Assembly (NCBI GenBank): GCA_027623325.1
Contig: JAQBXY010000024.1
Span: 1-53,155 of the forward strand
Source: Gemmatimonadota bacterium
GTDB lineage: Bacteria; Gemmatimonadota; Gemmatimonadetes; Longimicrobiales; Gaopeijiaceae
Direction of reading: 5' to 3'
DNA length: 53,155 nt
Part shown: piece after piece, positions 7,253-15,443 of the stretch
How positions within the stretch are numbered: the stretch's first letter is position 1
Layout of the letters: each line of letters starts with the position of its first letter
Position numbers and translations under genes: made by a program
Notes under the pieces: generated by a model
Told to the model about the DNA's origin: nothing
The model's input: the letters and a program-made list of their open reading frames with translations, nothing else
Databases searched by the model: none

Positions 7253-8328
7253 GATTCGCCCTCCTCGAACAGCACCTGGCCCGCCAAACGCGCGTGAGGG
7301 TGATCCGACTCCGCGAGTTCCGCGAGTTCGCGCTCCCCTCCGGCCTCCCGAACACCTCTCGCTGCATGAAGCGCTGCCCAGGGAGACTCATCGTCCATCG
7401 CCGCAACCAGGAGCGGAATATCGTCGGCATTGCTGAGGAAGCCGAGCGCGTGAAGCGCCTGGGCGCGCACGATGATGTCCGAAGATCCACACAGCTCACG
7501 AATGATGGGCACGTGTGTGGGTCGTCCCACGGCAGCCAGAAGCCGGAGTAAAGCGGAGATGAGATCGCGGTCCTCTGTCCCAGGGAGAGCGGCGGCCGCG
7601 AGGTCGCCAGCGACAGGATCGAGTTGCATGCGGAGCGCCTCGGCCTGTACCGCGCGCAGCCAGGACGGGGTTGCTTCGTCAGCCAGCCCATCGCGCAGGG
7701 TAGACGACGCCTCAGGCCCGATCTTAGCAAGCATCGAGGCGAGAAATCTCGGATTCCAACCCTCGAACCGATCGAGGTGCTTCATCACTATGGGCGTGAA
7801 TTCCGGGAACTCGGGCCGAGCCAGATATCGCGCGGCCACCATCGACACCAGCGGTGACGGATCTTCGAGGCCCCGGAGCACTTCTGCAGAGTACTTCGGC
7901 AGGCCGAGCGTTCCGAGCGTCTGTATCGCACGAGTGCGAACCTCCGACCGTCGATCCTGAGCCCGGGCTGCGATTCCATCGAGGAAGGGAGCGACGAGTT
8001 TTTGCAGCGTGCGGCGCTCTTCGCCGCGCACCCGCCTCGTGTACTCCAGCACGAATCGAACGAAGTGCAGTCGATGCTCCTCGTCCACGCACGCCTGCGC
8101 GGCCGGAATCTGATCCGCATCCACGAGGGCGGCGAGAACCGGTGCCTCCCATCGAGCACTGAGCTCCTCCCACAGCCGATCGCGTCGACGATGACGACTG
8201 CGCAGAAGCACGGCGTACACCGAGAAGGCCAGGGTCACCGCGAAGAGGGCCAGGATCACGGCGACGAGCACCATGAGAGCCGTCTCCGAGACCGTCAGAC
8301 TTCCGGCGAGTCGGCGCAGACTAGCCAT
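7249..8328 (-). CDS. Membrane-anchored HEAT-repeat protein
   Basis: The N-terminus carries one hydrophobic helix (about residues 15-42, ALMVLVAVILALFAVTLAF) followed by a basic stop-transfer stretch RSRHRRRDR. The rest, about 310 residues, is made of helical repeats with the Ala/Leu pattern of HEAT repeats, for example RTRAIQTLGTLGLPKYSAEVLRGLEDPSPLVSMVAARYL split over two repeats, and IVRAQALHALGFLSN. It is expected to be a cytoplasmic scaffold at the inner membrane. It lies between the response regulator (9 nt away) and the glycosyltransferase (4-nt ATGA overlap), so it likely links signalling to the polymerase or assembles the synthase complex. The latter is inference from gene order. Confidence 0.82.
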   Translation of the reverse strand: MASLRRLAGSLTVSETALMVLVAVILALFAVTLAFSVYAVLLRSRHRRRDRLWEELSARWEAPVLAALVDADQIPAAQACVDEEHRLHFVRFVLEYTRRVRGEERRTLQKLVAPFLDGIAARAQDRRSEVRTRAIQTLGTLGLPKYSAEVLRGLEDPSPLVSMVAARYLARPEFPEFTPIVMKHLDRFEGWNPRFLASMLAKIGPEASSTLRDGLADEATPSWLRAVQAEALRMQLDPVAGDLAAAALPGTEDRDLISALLRLLAAVGRPTHVPIIRELCGSSDIIVRAQALHALGFLSNADDIPLLVAAMDDESPWAALHAARGVREAGGERELAELAESDHPHARLAGQVLFEEGES

Positions 8329-8337
8329 CGGATGACC

Positions 8338-9606
8338 TCAAACCGCGAACACCGATCGTCCTCGCCGCAGGAGCCTAAAGACACGGGCCGAGAGTTCGAT
8401 CGGTGAGAAGGGCTTGAGCACATAGTCGTCCGCGCCCAGCTGAAAGCCGCGCACCACATCAGCCTCGCTGCCCATCGACGTGAGCAAGATGATCGGGACG
8501 CTGGAATACGACGGCGTCCGACGCAGCCGCTCGAGGACTTCGAATCCGTCCATGCCCGGCATCTTCACGTCGAGAATCACGAGCGCGGGCGTCTCCTCGA
8601 GCGCCGCCTCATACGCCTCGCGGCCGTTGGCGTAGCGAACGACGTCGAGCCCCTCTTTGGCGAGTCGATGAAGAAGGATCGTGGCCGAGATCTCGTCATC
8701 CTCCGCGACGAGGACCCTCCGGTTGGCCCGAGGCGAGTCGATGTCTTCCGAGACGACTTGGTTGCGGCCCGACTCTCGGGCCTGAAACAGCCTCCTCCGA
8801 GCCGCATCGAGCACATCGTCGAGAGTATCGGCCTGCTCACCGATCACGACACCGACGGATGCCGTGAGACGCAATGTCTCGCCATCGGGGTCGTCGATGT
8901 GCAGCGCCCGAATCGAGTCGAGAGCCGCGCCAGCCACGGCGGCGGCCTCTTCCAGCGAAGAATTCGGAGAAAACACGATGAAGTCCCCGCCACCGAGACG
9001 ACCGATGCGGCTCTCGCCCACCGCCCGTCGCAGCGCGGCACCGACGTCTCGAAGTACACCTTCAGCGGCTTCCCACCCCCACCGCTCCGAGACGACCAGG
9101 AATCCGTCCAGTTGCACGAGCGCGAGGCCGAAATCCGTCCCAACCGCATCACATTCAGCGAGCAAACCTGCACGATTCATGAGCCCCGTCACCGGATCGA
9201 TGAGTGCCGTCCGGTCCCGGCCCCGAGTTCGCTCCAGGCGGGCCCGGATATCGGCGGCTACGTCATCGGGATTGAACGGCTTCTCCGTGAAGTAATCCGC
9301 ACCCAGAGCATAGCAATCCTGCCGAATCTCGACCCCGCCCCGAGCCGAGATCACGACGACCGGCACCGACGATGTGTCCGGCCGTTCTCGGACACGGCTC
9401 AGGAGCGTCCGGCCGTCCATGTCGGGGAGGATCAGGTCGAGCACGATCAGGTCGATCGACTCTCGTGCGAGGACCACCTCCGCTTCGGCACCCGTCCCCA
9501 CCGCAAACAGCTCCCGATCGTCCTCCTTCAGGACCATCTCCAGTAGATACTGGATTTCGGGGTCGTCCTCGACGATGAGGACACCGCGCTTGGCCGGGTC
9601 GCTCAC
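8338..9606 (-). CDS. REC-degenerate GGDEF-REC response regulator
   Basis: The N-terminal receiver (residues ~8-125) has EDDPEIQ, the phospho-Asp in LIVLDLILPDMDG and the Lys in TEKPF. A GGDEF-like domain (residues ~135-290) begins DPVTGLMNR, but its signature reads GGGDF instead of GG[DE]EF, and the usual metal-binding Asp region has LVQLDGFLVV. The second receiver (~298-415) has AEDDEIS, LVILDVKMPGMDG and VLKPFSP. The domain set recalls PleD-like cyclic-di-GMP enzymes, but with the altered loop this one may be inactive as a cyclase and act as an adaptor or sensor. It overlaps the hybrid kinase stop by 4 nt and precedes the HEAT/GT genes, so it is the likely output of the relay. Confidence 0.88.
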   Translation of the reverse strand: MSDPAKRGVLIVEDDPEIQYLLEMVLKEDDRELFAVGTGAEAEVVLARESIDLIVLDLILPDMDGRTLLSRVRERPDTSSVPVVVISARGGVEIRQDCYALGADYFTEKPFNPDDVAADIRARLERTRGRDRTALIDPVTGLMNRAGLLAECDAVGTDFGLALVQLDGFLVVSERWGWEAAEGVLRDVGAALRRAVGESRIGRLGGGDFIVFSPNSSLEEAAAVAGAALDSIRALHIDDPDGETLRLTASVGVVIGEQADTLDDVLDAARRRLFQARESGRNQVVSEDIDSPRANRRVLVAEDDEISATILLHRLAKEGLDVVRYANGREAYEAALEETPALVILDVKMPGMDGFEVLERLRRTPSYSSVPIILLTSMGSEADVVRGFQLGADDYVLKPFSPIELSARVFRLLRRGRSVFAV

Positions 9607-12600
9607 GCGTCCGCTTCCTGAACTCCTGCGAGCGGAAAGGACACGTCGAGAAGGTTCCTGAGCACCTCAGCCGCATCGGGGCCGGCACTGTGCACGGTCG
9701 CCAGTTCTCCGACAATCTCACGCTCCTTCTCGTTCAGGCCCTCCGGCGTTAGCACGAGTACCGGAAGACCCGTGTGCACGCGGTCATCCCGGAGTTCGAG
9801 GAGTGCGGCGACCCCTTGGATTCCGGGTAGGTCTAGGTCGAGAACCACGGCATCGGGAGCTTCGTGTCCGAGAATATTGAGAAGCTCTCCACCCGTGCTC
9901 GTCGTGACCTCGAGCCCCCTCTCCCTCACGACACCCGCCAGTTCCTTGCGGCGCGCCGGGTCGTGTACCATGAGGAGGATCCTGCCGCCACGGCGGCGTC
10001 CCAGATTCCGCCACAGCACACGGAGAAGGTCTTCGCGATCGAACGGCTTCGTAACCAAATCCACCGCTCCGAGGAGTCGCCCGCGCCCCTCGTTCGCGAC
10101 CACGCTCACGACCACGACGGGAATCACCCGCAGCACCGGATCCGCCTTGAGACGCTTCAGGACCTCCCACCCGGTAACGTCGGGCATGATCAGGTCCAAA
10201 GTGATGAGATCCGGCTGGTGCTCCCGCGCGAGGGCCAGCCCCTCCTCACCGCCGGAAGCCGTGAACACCTGGCACCCGAAGTCGGTCAGGAAATGCTTGA
10301 TCAACACCCTGGAGTCCATCTCGTCATCGACGACTAGGACCTTGAAGTCACCCCAACTCGGTCTCGGTGCGTCGAGAGTGGACGTGTCCGACTCGTCTTC
10401 CTCGGGCCCGTCCTCGGCGCGCACGGCCACAGGTAGCGCCCGTTGTGCCTCAACGGCCTCGGGCGCGTCGGCTTCCCGCACCGCCTTACCCGCACGCTCA
10501 CCCATCACGATCTTGAACGTCGAACCCTTGTTCTCCACGGACTCGACGATGAGGTCGTATCCCAGGAGCAAACAGATCGACCGCGACAGGGTGAGTCCCA
10601 AGCCGGTGCCACCGTACTTTCGGGAGGTGCCCGCCTCCGCCTGTTGAAACGCCTCGAAGATCGCCTCGAGTCGGTCGGCTGGAATCCCGATGCCGGTATC
10701 TACGACCGAGATCGCTACAGGCGTCTTCCCGTCCGGGGCCAGGTCCAGCCGCACCGTCACCGAGCCGGCGTGCGTGAACTTCAGCGCGTTGCCGACGAGG
10801 TTGATGATCACCTGCTTCAGCTTCGCCGAATCCGTTTCGACCATCGAGACCGACGACGGCACATCCGCCACCAACTCGATGGTGCCGTCCTTGGCTTTCG
10901 CCTGCCCTTCCAGCTGCTGAACGGTCTCTACACAGAGGTGTGCGAGATCGACCTCTTCGATGATGAGCTCCATGCGGCCAGCCTCGACCTTGGCCAGATC
11001 GAGCACTTCATTGATGAGCGCCAGCAGATGTTTTCCGTTCGACAGGACGCGCTGGAGAAAGCCCACGTCCTTGTGGGTAAGGCGGTCGTCCTTGTTCTTG
11101 AGCAGGATGTTGGTGAACCCGATCACGGAGTTGAGCGGGGTACGCAGTTCGTGACTCATGTTCGCGAGGAAGTGGCTCTTGGCCTTATTCGCGGCCTCCG
11201 CCTCGTCCTTCGCCACGTGGAGTGCTTCTTCCGCTCGAACGCGCGGAGTCACGTCCTTTCCGAAAAAGACGGCCCCCGACACCCCCGCCTGAGAGTGGAT
11301 CGGGTTCGCATAGAGTTCGAAGTAGCGGAGATGACCATCCACATCGTCGGTCCGCAGGGCGACCTGACGCTCACCCGCGAGGGTGCGGTCGTAGAGGTCC
11401 TGGTACCACTCGACATCCGCCGGGACAAACGCCGCGGCCGGTAACTCACCCACCTGCGGCTCGTGCCCGGTGCGCGCCTCCATGGCGAGTGCGAAGGCCG
11501 AGTTGAGCGTGATGAGCCGGTGCTGCCGATCGACCGACCAGATCGAATCGCCGGTGTTTTCGACTAAAGCAACCAGATTCTGTTGGGACTCGTCGAGCTT
11601 GCGCTCCGCGAGCCTCTGTTCGGTCACATCCCGGAGAATACTCTGTGTGGCCACAGCCGTGTCGCCGAGGAGCTGCGCCTGCGTGCTCCCGGAGAGAATT
11701 ACGACTCGCCCGTCGGACGCCAAATACTCCACATTGAAGCGCTGCGGAGCCCCTCCCCCGAGCACCCTCCTCAGTTCCTCCTCAAGCGCGGCCCGGTGCT
11801 CGGGCCGAACGATTTCCGACAGCGTCATCGTTTCCAGGTCGTCGTCGTCGTATCCGAGGACTCGCTTCCACGAGCTATTCACATAGAGGAATCGCCCGTC
11901 GGGCCCGACGCTCTGAATGAGATCGTTCGCATTGTCCAGGAAACGCTGAAGCCGCTCGCTGCTTTCCTTCACGGCCCGCTCGGTCTTGGAGCGGAAGTCC
12001 ACCTCGCGGGCCAGTTCGTGATGGGACTCGATCAGCGCGCCGAGCACGCGCGCCTCACGAGTGAACGTCGAATACACGCTCGAGAGCAGTCCTGTGAGAA
12101 TCGCCACGTAGCTCGCGATCTTGAGCATGTGGGCGGCGGCGAACATCGCGTCGAAGCGCTGCTGCGAAAAAGCCATGAACGCGCCGTGCGCCAGCATCGA
12201 AATGAGAAGCGATACCAGCATCCAATGTTCGAACTGGTCCCGCCGCCAGCTTCCCTTTCGATAGAAGCCGATGAAGCTGACGGCGAAGAACAACGCCGGC
12301 ACGAGCTCGGCCGGTCGACTCACCAGATCCGTCGGAGACGTGAGCGACTGAAGGGGAACGAGCTCGAAGAAGAGAAGGTTACTCAGGGTGAGAACCAGCG
12401 CGGTCGCGTAGACCGATACCTCCGAGATCGATCCCTCGCCGGTCCCGCGTTCGTCCTGGCGCCAAACGACACTGACGAACAGGAAGAGGGAGAGGAAGAC
12501 GCGTTCCGCCGTCCACGTCCAGGCGAAGAGACCCGCCGGTTGGACGCGTGAGTCCGCCACCACCCTCGCATCGATAATGAGAGGGGTCGTAACGAGGGCG

Positions 12601-12962
12601 TGGTTCAGGCCGAGCAGCGCTGCTCCAAGAAAGCCGCATCCGATCAACAGGAAAGTCGCCTGTTTCCGGCTATAGTACCGGACCAACGCAAGCGCCCCGA
12701 TGATAAACGCCAGGATGGTCGCGACCGCCTCCATGATGGAGTGGGCGGTGTACCCGGTTTCCCAGACGAAATTGGAGCGAAGCAGCAACGACCCGGCCAC
12801 GAGGACCAGGAACAGAAGCGCATAGAACGTCGAGTGTTCCAGGCCCCGGTCGGGGCCTGCCAACTCATCCTCGCTCGCCCGCGCGACCGATGGGAGTTTC
12901 GGGCCGACCGCGGGTTCTGCGAGAGAGGGAGCCTCGGGGGTCACCCCACCCGGTTCAGGCAC
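9603..12962 (-). CDS. Membrane hybrid histidine kinase (7TM-like sensor-PAS-PAS-HK-REC-REC)
   Basis: An integral membrane sensor of about seven helices (residues ~40-290), possibly MASE3-like, is followed by two PAS domains (~315-440, FLDNANDLIQSVGPDG; ~450-575, LVENTGDSIWSVD). The HisKA dimerisation helix has SHELRTPLNS with the phospho-His near residue 604. The ATPase domain has NLVGNALKF (near 724), DTGIGIP and GGTGLGLTLS. A first receiver has DDEMDSR, LDLIMPD and TKPFDRE. A second C-terminal receiver keeps LDLDLPG but has HDPARRK where the acidic pair should be and lacks a clear Lys, so it is degenerate. Either GTG 12962 or the GTG at 12944, which overlaps the upstream regulator stop as GTGA, may be the start. 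It would feed the HPt and regulators next door. Confidence 0.92.
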   Translation of the reverse strand: MPEPGGVTPEAPSLAEPAVGPKLPSVARASEDELAGPDRGLEHSTFYALLFLVLVAGSLLLRSNFVWETGYTAHSIMEAVATILAFIIGALALVRYYSRKQATFLLIGCGFLGAALLGLNHALVTTPLIIDARVVADSRVQPAGLFAWTWTAERVFLSLFLFVSVVWRQDERGTGEGSISEVSVYATALVLTLSNLLFFELVPLQSLTSPTDLVSRPAELVPALFFAVSFIGFYRKGSWRRDQFEHWMLVSLLISMLAHGAFMAFSQQRFDAMFAAAHMLKIASYVAILTGLLSSVYSTFTREARVLGALIESHHELAREVDFRSKTERAVKESSERLQRFLDNANDLIQSVGPDGRFLYVNSSWKRVLGYDDDDLETMTLSEIVRPEHRAALEEELRRVLGGGAPQRFNVEYLASDGRVVILSGSTQAQLLGDTAVATQSILRDVTEQRLAERKLDESQQNLVALVENTGDSIWSVDRQHRLITLNSAFALAMEARTGHEPQVGELPAAAFVPADVEWYQDLYDRTLAGERQVALRTDDVDGHLRYFELYANPIHSQAGVSGAVFFGKDVTPRVRAEEALHVAKDEAEAANKAKSHFLANMSHELRTPLNSVIGFTNILLKNKDDRLTHKDVGFLQRVLSNGKHLLALINEVLDLAKVEAGRMELIIEEVDLAHLCVETVQQLEGQAKAKDGTIELVADVPSSVSMVETDSAKLKQVIINLVGNALKFTHAGSVTVRLDLAPDGKTPVAISVVDTGIGIPADRLEAIFEAFQQAEAGTSRKYGGTGLGLTLSRSICLLLGYDLIVESVENKGSTFKIVMGERAGKAVREADAPEAVEAQRALPVAVRAEDGPEEDESDTSTLDAPRPSWGDFKVLVVDDEMDSRVLIKHFLTDFGCQVFTASGGEEGLALAREHQPDLITLDLIMPDVTGWEVLKRLKADPVLRVIPVVVVSVVANEGRGRLLGAVDLVTKPFDREDLLRVLWRNLGRRRGGRILLMVHDPARRKELAGVVRERGLEVTTSTGGELLNILGHEAPDAVVLDLDLPGIQGVAALLELRDDRVHTGLPVLVLTPEGLNEKEREIVGELATVHSAGPDAAEVLRNLLDVSFPLAGVQEADA

Positions 12963-13315
12963 CGCTCGATCGCCGCGATGAGAATATCCTCGTCAAGAAT
13001 GGGCTTCGTGACGTAGTCGTTGAAGCCGAGAGAGAGGTACTTCTCGCGATCACCCGCCATCGCGTGGGCCGTGAGCGCGATCACGGGAATGGCCTTCAAT
13101 GCATCCTGGGTGCGCAGCCACTTCAAGACCTCGGTGCCGTCCATCACCGGCAAGGAGATGTCGAGAAGGATCACTTCCGGGATGTTGTCCGGCAGCCCTT
13201 CGACGGCTTCGACTCCGGTCTCGTATTCCGATATCTCGTACAAATCATCGAGCAGGGCCTGCACGAGCATTCGATTGTCGGGATTGTCTTCGACGACTGC
13301 GACTTTAGGATTCAT
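12941..13315 (-). CDS. Single-domain response regulator
   Basis: A 124-residue CheY/SpoV-like receiver from the ATG at 13315. It has VEDNPDNR at the acidic pocket, ILLDISLPVMDG with the phospho-Asp, IALTAHAM and DYVTKPI with the Lys. There is no output domain, as in relay intermediates of the DivK type. The ATG lies inside the last codons of the HPt gene (11-nt overlap), and its stop overlaps the start of the hybrid kinase, so all three are translated together. It most likely carries phosphoryl groups between the kinase receivers and the HPt. Confidence 0.9.
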   Translation of the reverse strand: MNPKVAVVEDNPDNRMLVQALLDDLYEISEYETGVEAVEGLPDNIPEVILLDISLPVMDGTEVLKWLRTQDALKAIPVIALTAHAMAGDREKYLSLGFNDYVTKPILDEDILIAAIERCLNRVG

Positions 13316-13673
13316 CTGCTGGCATCCCCTTCTCGATCGACTCCAACTCGGCGATCGCGGCTGCATAAGCGGACTCGACCCCCGGCAGGAGGCTGAGCAT
13401 GGAATCGAGTTCGCCACTCAAAGCCGCGCTCTCGATTTGAGTAACAAGGGTCCTCAGGGTCTCTGCCCCGATGTTGGCCGCGCTCGATTTCAGTGAGTGC
13501 GCGCCCTTCTCAGTTTCCTCGGGGTCGCCCTCGCGGGCACCCGTTCGAATCTGATCCATGCGCGCGTCGGAGTTCTTCAGGAACAACCTCACCATTTGGC
13601 CGGCGAGCTTGTCTCCACCCCACTCTTTCAGGCGCTCGAGCGCCTGGGGGTCAATTACATGAGAATCAGTCAT
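13305..13673 (-). CDS. HPt phosphotransfer protein
   Basis: A 122-residue helical protein with the HPt box EKGAHSLKSSAANIGAETL, in which the His of AHSLKSSA accepts the phosphoryl group. Flanking helices (ALERLKEWGGDKLAGQMVRLF and LVTQIESAA) have the four-helix-bundle pattern. It opens the signalling run and precedes the single receiver. Since the neighbouring hybrid kinase has receivers but no HPt of its own, this protein supplies the missing phosphotransfer step. Confidence 0.9.
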   Translation of the reverse strand: MTDSHVIDPQALERLKEWGGDKLAGQMVRLFLKNSDARMDQIRTGAREGDPEETEKGAHSLKSSAANIGAETLRTLVTQIESAALSGELDSMLSLLPGVESAYAAAIAELESIEKGMPADES

Positions 13674-13744
13674 GACTTAAAGGATTCTCAGGGGGGTGAA
13701 AATCGTGGTTGCAGTGTACTTCTCGCCGGGTCCGAGTGCCAATG

Positions 13745-14401
13745 TTACGACGTCCCCGCGTGCCGAAGGGCCCGCACGCCGGCCGCTGCCCCTTCGGGAT
13801 GACCATACACCGCCGAACCAGCCACCAGCACAGTGGCTCCCGTCGCCAGGACCTTGGCCGCGTTCTTCACATCGACGCCGCCGTCGACCTCCAACTCCGC
13901 GTGCGATCCCATCGCGTCGAGGAGCGCACGCGCCCGGCGCAACTTGTCGAACGTAGCCGGAATGTACGACTGGCCGCCGAAGCCCGGATTGACGGACATG
14001 ATGACGAGAAGGTCGAGGCTCGGTAGAACCTCCCGAACCGCCTCGAGCGGTGTCGCAGGATTAACGGCGACTCCGGGCCGAACGCCCAGCTCACGGATCC
14101 GTTCGATGGTGCGATGCAGATGTCGACACGCCTCGACGTGGACCGTAAGCAGATCCGCTCCCGCATCGGCAAACGCCTCGAGATAGCGGTCCGGACTCTC
14201 GATCATCAGGTGCACATCGAGCGGCAAGGTGGTCGCCCGGCGCGCGCCCGCCGTGATCACCGGTCCGATCGTGATATTGGGCACGAAATGACCGTCCATG
14301 ACGTCCACATGGATCCAGTCCGCACCGCCGGACTCGGCCGCAGCGATCTCGTCCGCGAGCCGCGAGAAATCGCACGAGAGAATCGACGGTGCGATCTTCA
14401 T
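13745..14401 (-). CDS. rpe: Ribulose-phosphate 3-epimerase
   Basis: Converts D-ribulose 5-phosphate and D-xylulose 5-phosphate in the pentose phosphate route and, in some bacteria, the Calvin cycle. The 218-residue TIM-barrel protein begins MKIAPSILSCDFSRL, then has HVDVMDGHFVPNIT with catalytic Asp and metal-binding His, DVHLMIE, and the conserved late loop NPGFGGQ followed by EVDGGV with the second catalytic Asp. Length and start match the family. Its ATG overlaps the stop of rpiA by 4 nt (ATGA), so the two isomerising enzymes of the pentose branch form a pair. Confidence 0.97.
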   Translation of the reverse strand: MKIAPSILSCDFSRLADEIAAAESGGADWIHVDVMDGHFVPNITIGPVITAGARRATTLPLDVHLMIESPDRYLEAFADAGADLLTVHVEACRHLHRTIERIRELGVRPGVAVNPATPLEAVREVLPSLDLLVIMSVNPGFGGQSYIPATFDKLRRARALLDAMGSHAELEVDGGVDVKNAAKVLATGATVLVAGSAVYGHPEGAAAGVRALRHAGTS

Positions 14402-15093
14402 CGTTCGTTCCTCATGGTCCGCGTGCCGGCCTCGGATGCGATCACGGCTTCACTCGCCATCCCCAGGAAGAGCCCCGAGTCGACGATCCCGGCGCGAAAC
14501 GCCAGGAGTTGTTCGAGCTCGAGCGGGTCTTCGATGCCGCCCGTGAAGGAACAGTCGAGGAACACATTTCCGTTGTCGCTGCGTGTCGGCGATCCGTCGG
14601 GCGCGGTGCGGAGCACGACGCTCGCGCCGGCAGCTTCCAGGAAGTGCACCTGGGCATCAACGGCCCAGTCGATCACCTCGACCGGAAGGGGCGCTCGGGT
14701 CCCCAGTCGATCGACCAACTTGCTGTCGTCCGAGATGATCAACAGCCGGCGGGATGCCTGCGCCACCATCTTCTCGCGAAGCAGCGCACCGCCCAGCCCC
14801 TTGATCAAGTCGAGCTCGGGGGAAATCTCATCGGCCCCGTCGATCGTGAGATCGAGCCCTTCGCGGTCCCCGAGACCCACCAGCGGAATGCCCACTTCAA
14901 GGGCCTGCCGTTCGGTCTGAATCGAAGTCGGCACGCCCACGATGTCGGTCAACCTCCCGTCGGCGAGCGCCTCACCGAGCAGATCCACCAGATGACGCAC
15001 GGTGCTGCCGGTCCCCAGGCCCAGAGCCATCCCGCTCTCGATCTGGGCCATAGCGGCCACTGCGGCGTGCCGCTTGAGGTCGTCCTGACTCAC
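14398..15093 (-). CDS. rpiA: Ribose-5-phosphate isomerase A
   Basis: Interconverts ribose 5-phosphate and ribulose 5-phosphate. Family motifs are in order: QDDLKRHAA at the N-terminus, LGTGSTV for phosphate binding, IDGADEI with the catalytic acidic residues, KGLGGALLREKMVA with the catalytic Lys, and GGIEDP late. The GTG at 15093 is chosen because RpiA proteins normally begin just before QDDLK. The longer frame to 15186 adds an Arg-rich, unconserved leader. The result is 231 residues, the usual length. It is coupled to rpe. Confidence 0.95.
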   Translation of the reverse strand: MSQDDLKRHAAVAAMAQIESGMALGLGTGSTVRHLVDLLGEALADGRLTDIVGVPTSIQTERQALEVGIPLVGLGDREGLDLTIDGADEISPELDLIKGLGGALLREKMVAQASRRLLIISDDSKLVDRLGTRAPLPVEVIDWAVDAQVHFLEAAGASVVLRTAPDGSPTRSDNGNVFLDCSFTGGIEDPLELEQLLAFRAGIVDSGLFLGMASEAVIASEAGTRTMRNER

Positions 15094-15443
15094 CAGCGAA
15101 CCATGGTCGTCATCGAGTCGCGATCTCCTTGCGGGGAGGTGTTTGAATCGGCCCCGACGAATCTCCCTGCTCAAAAAGACCCGCAAGCCTCAAGAATCTA
15201 CTGACGGCGCCCACGGCGTACCAGACGGGCCATCCGGTTGACTGCGACTCTTTACGGATGCTCCCGACGGGGGCCTTCCGAGCCGGCGTGTAACCCTGTA
15301 AGACCCAACAGACTCCACGCAGGGGCGAGCAGTCGCTCGACTTCGCCGAACTCGCGACGCTGATGACGTCGCTGCGTCCGTTCGTGCAGGCCGCCGGGCG
15401 GACGATGGCGTAGAGCAACTCGCGCCGTGGCGCGCCGAGGCTC
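15094..15443. other. Intergenic stretch between rpiA and argH
   Basis: I find no gene here that I can name. On the minus strand a frame stays open from inside argH to 15110 (for example CSPLRGVCWVLQGYTPARKAP), and on the plus strand a frame ends LDFAELATLMTSLRPFVQAAGRTMA just before 15415. Neither has a convincing start with ribosome binding site. One may be a relic of a gene. Confidence 0.4.
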
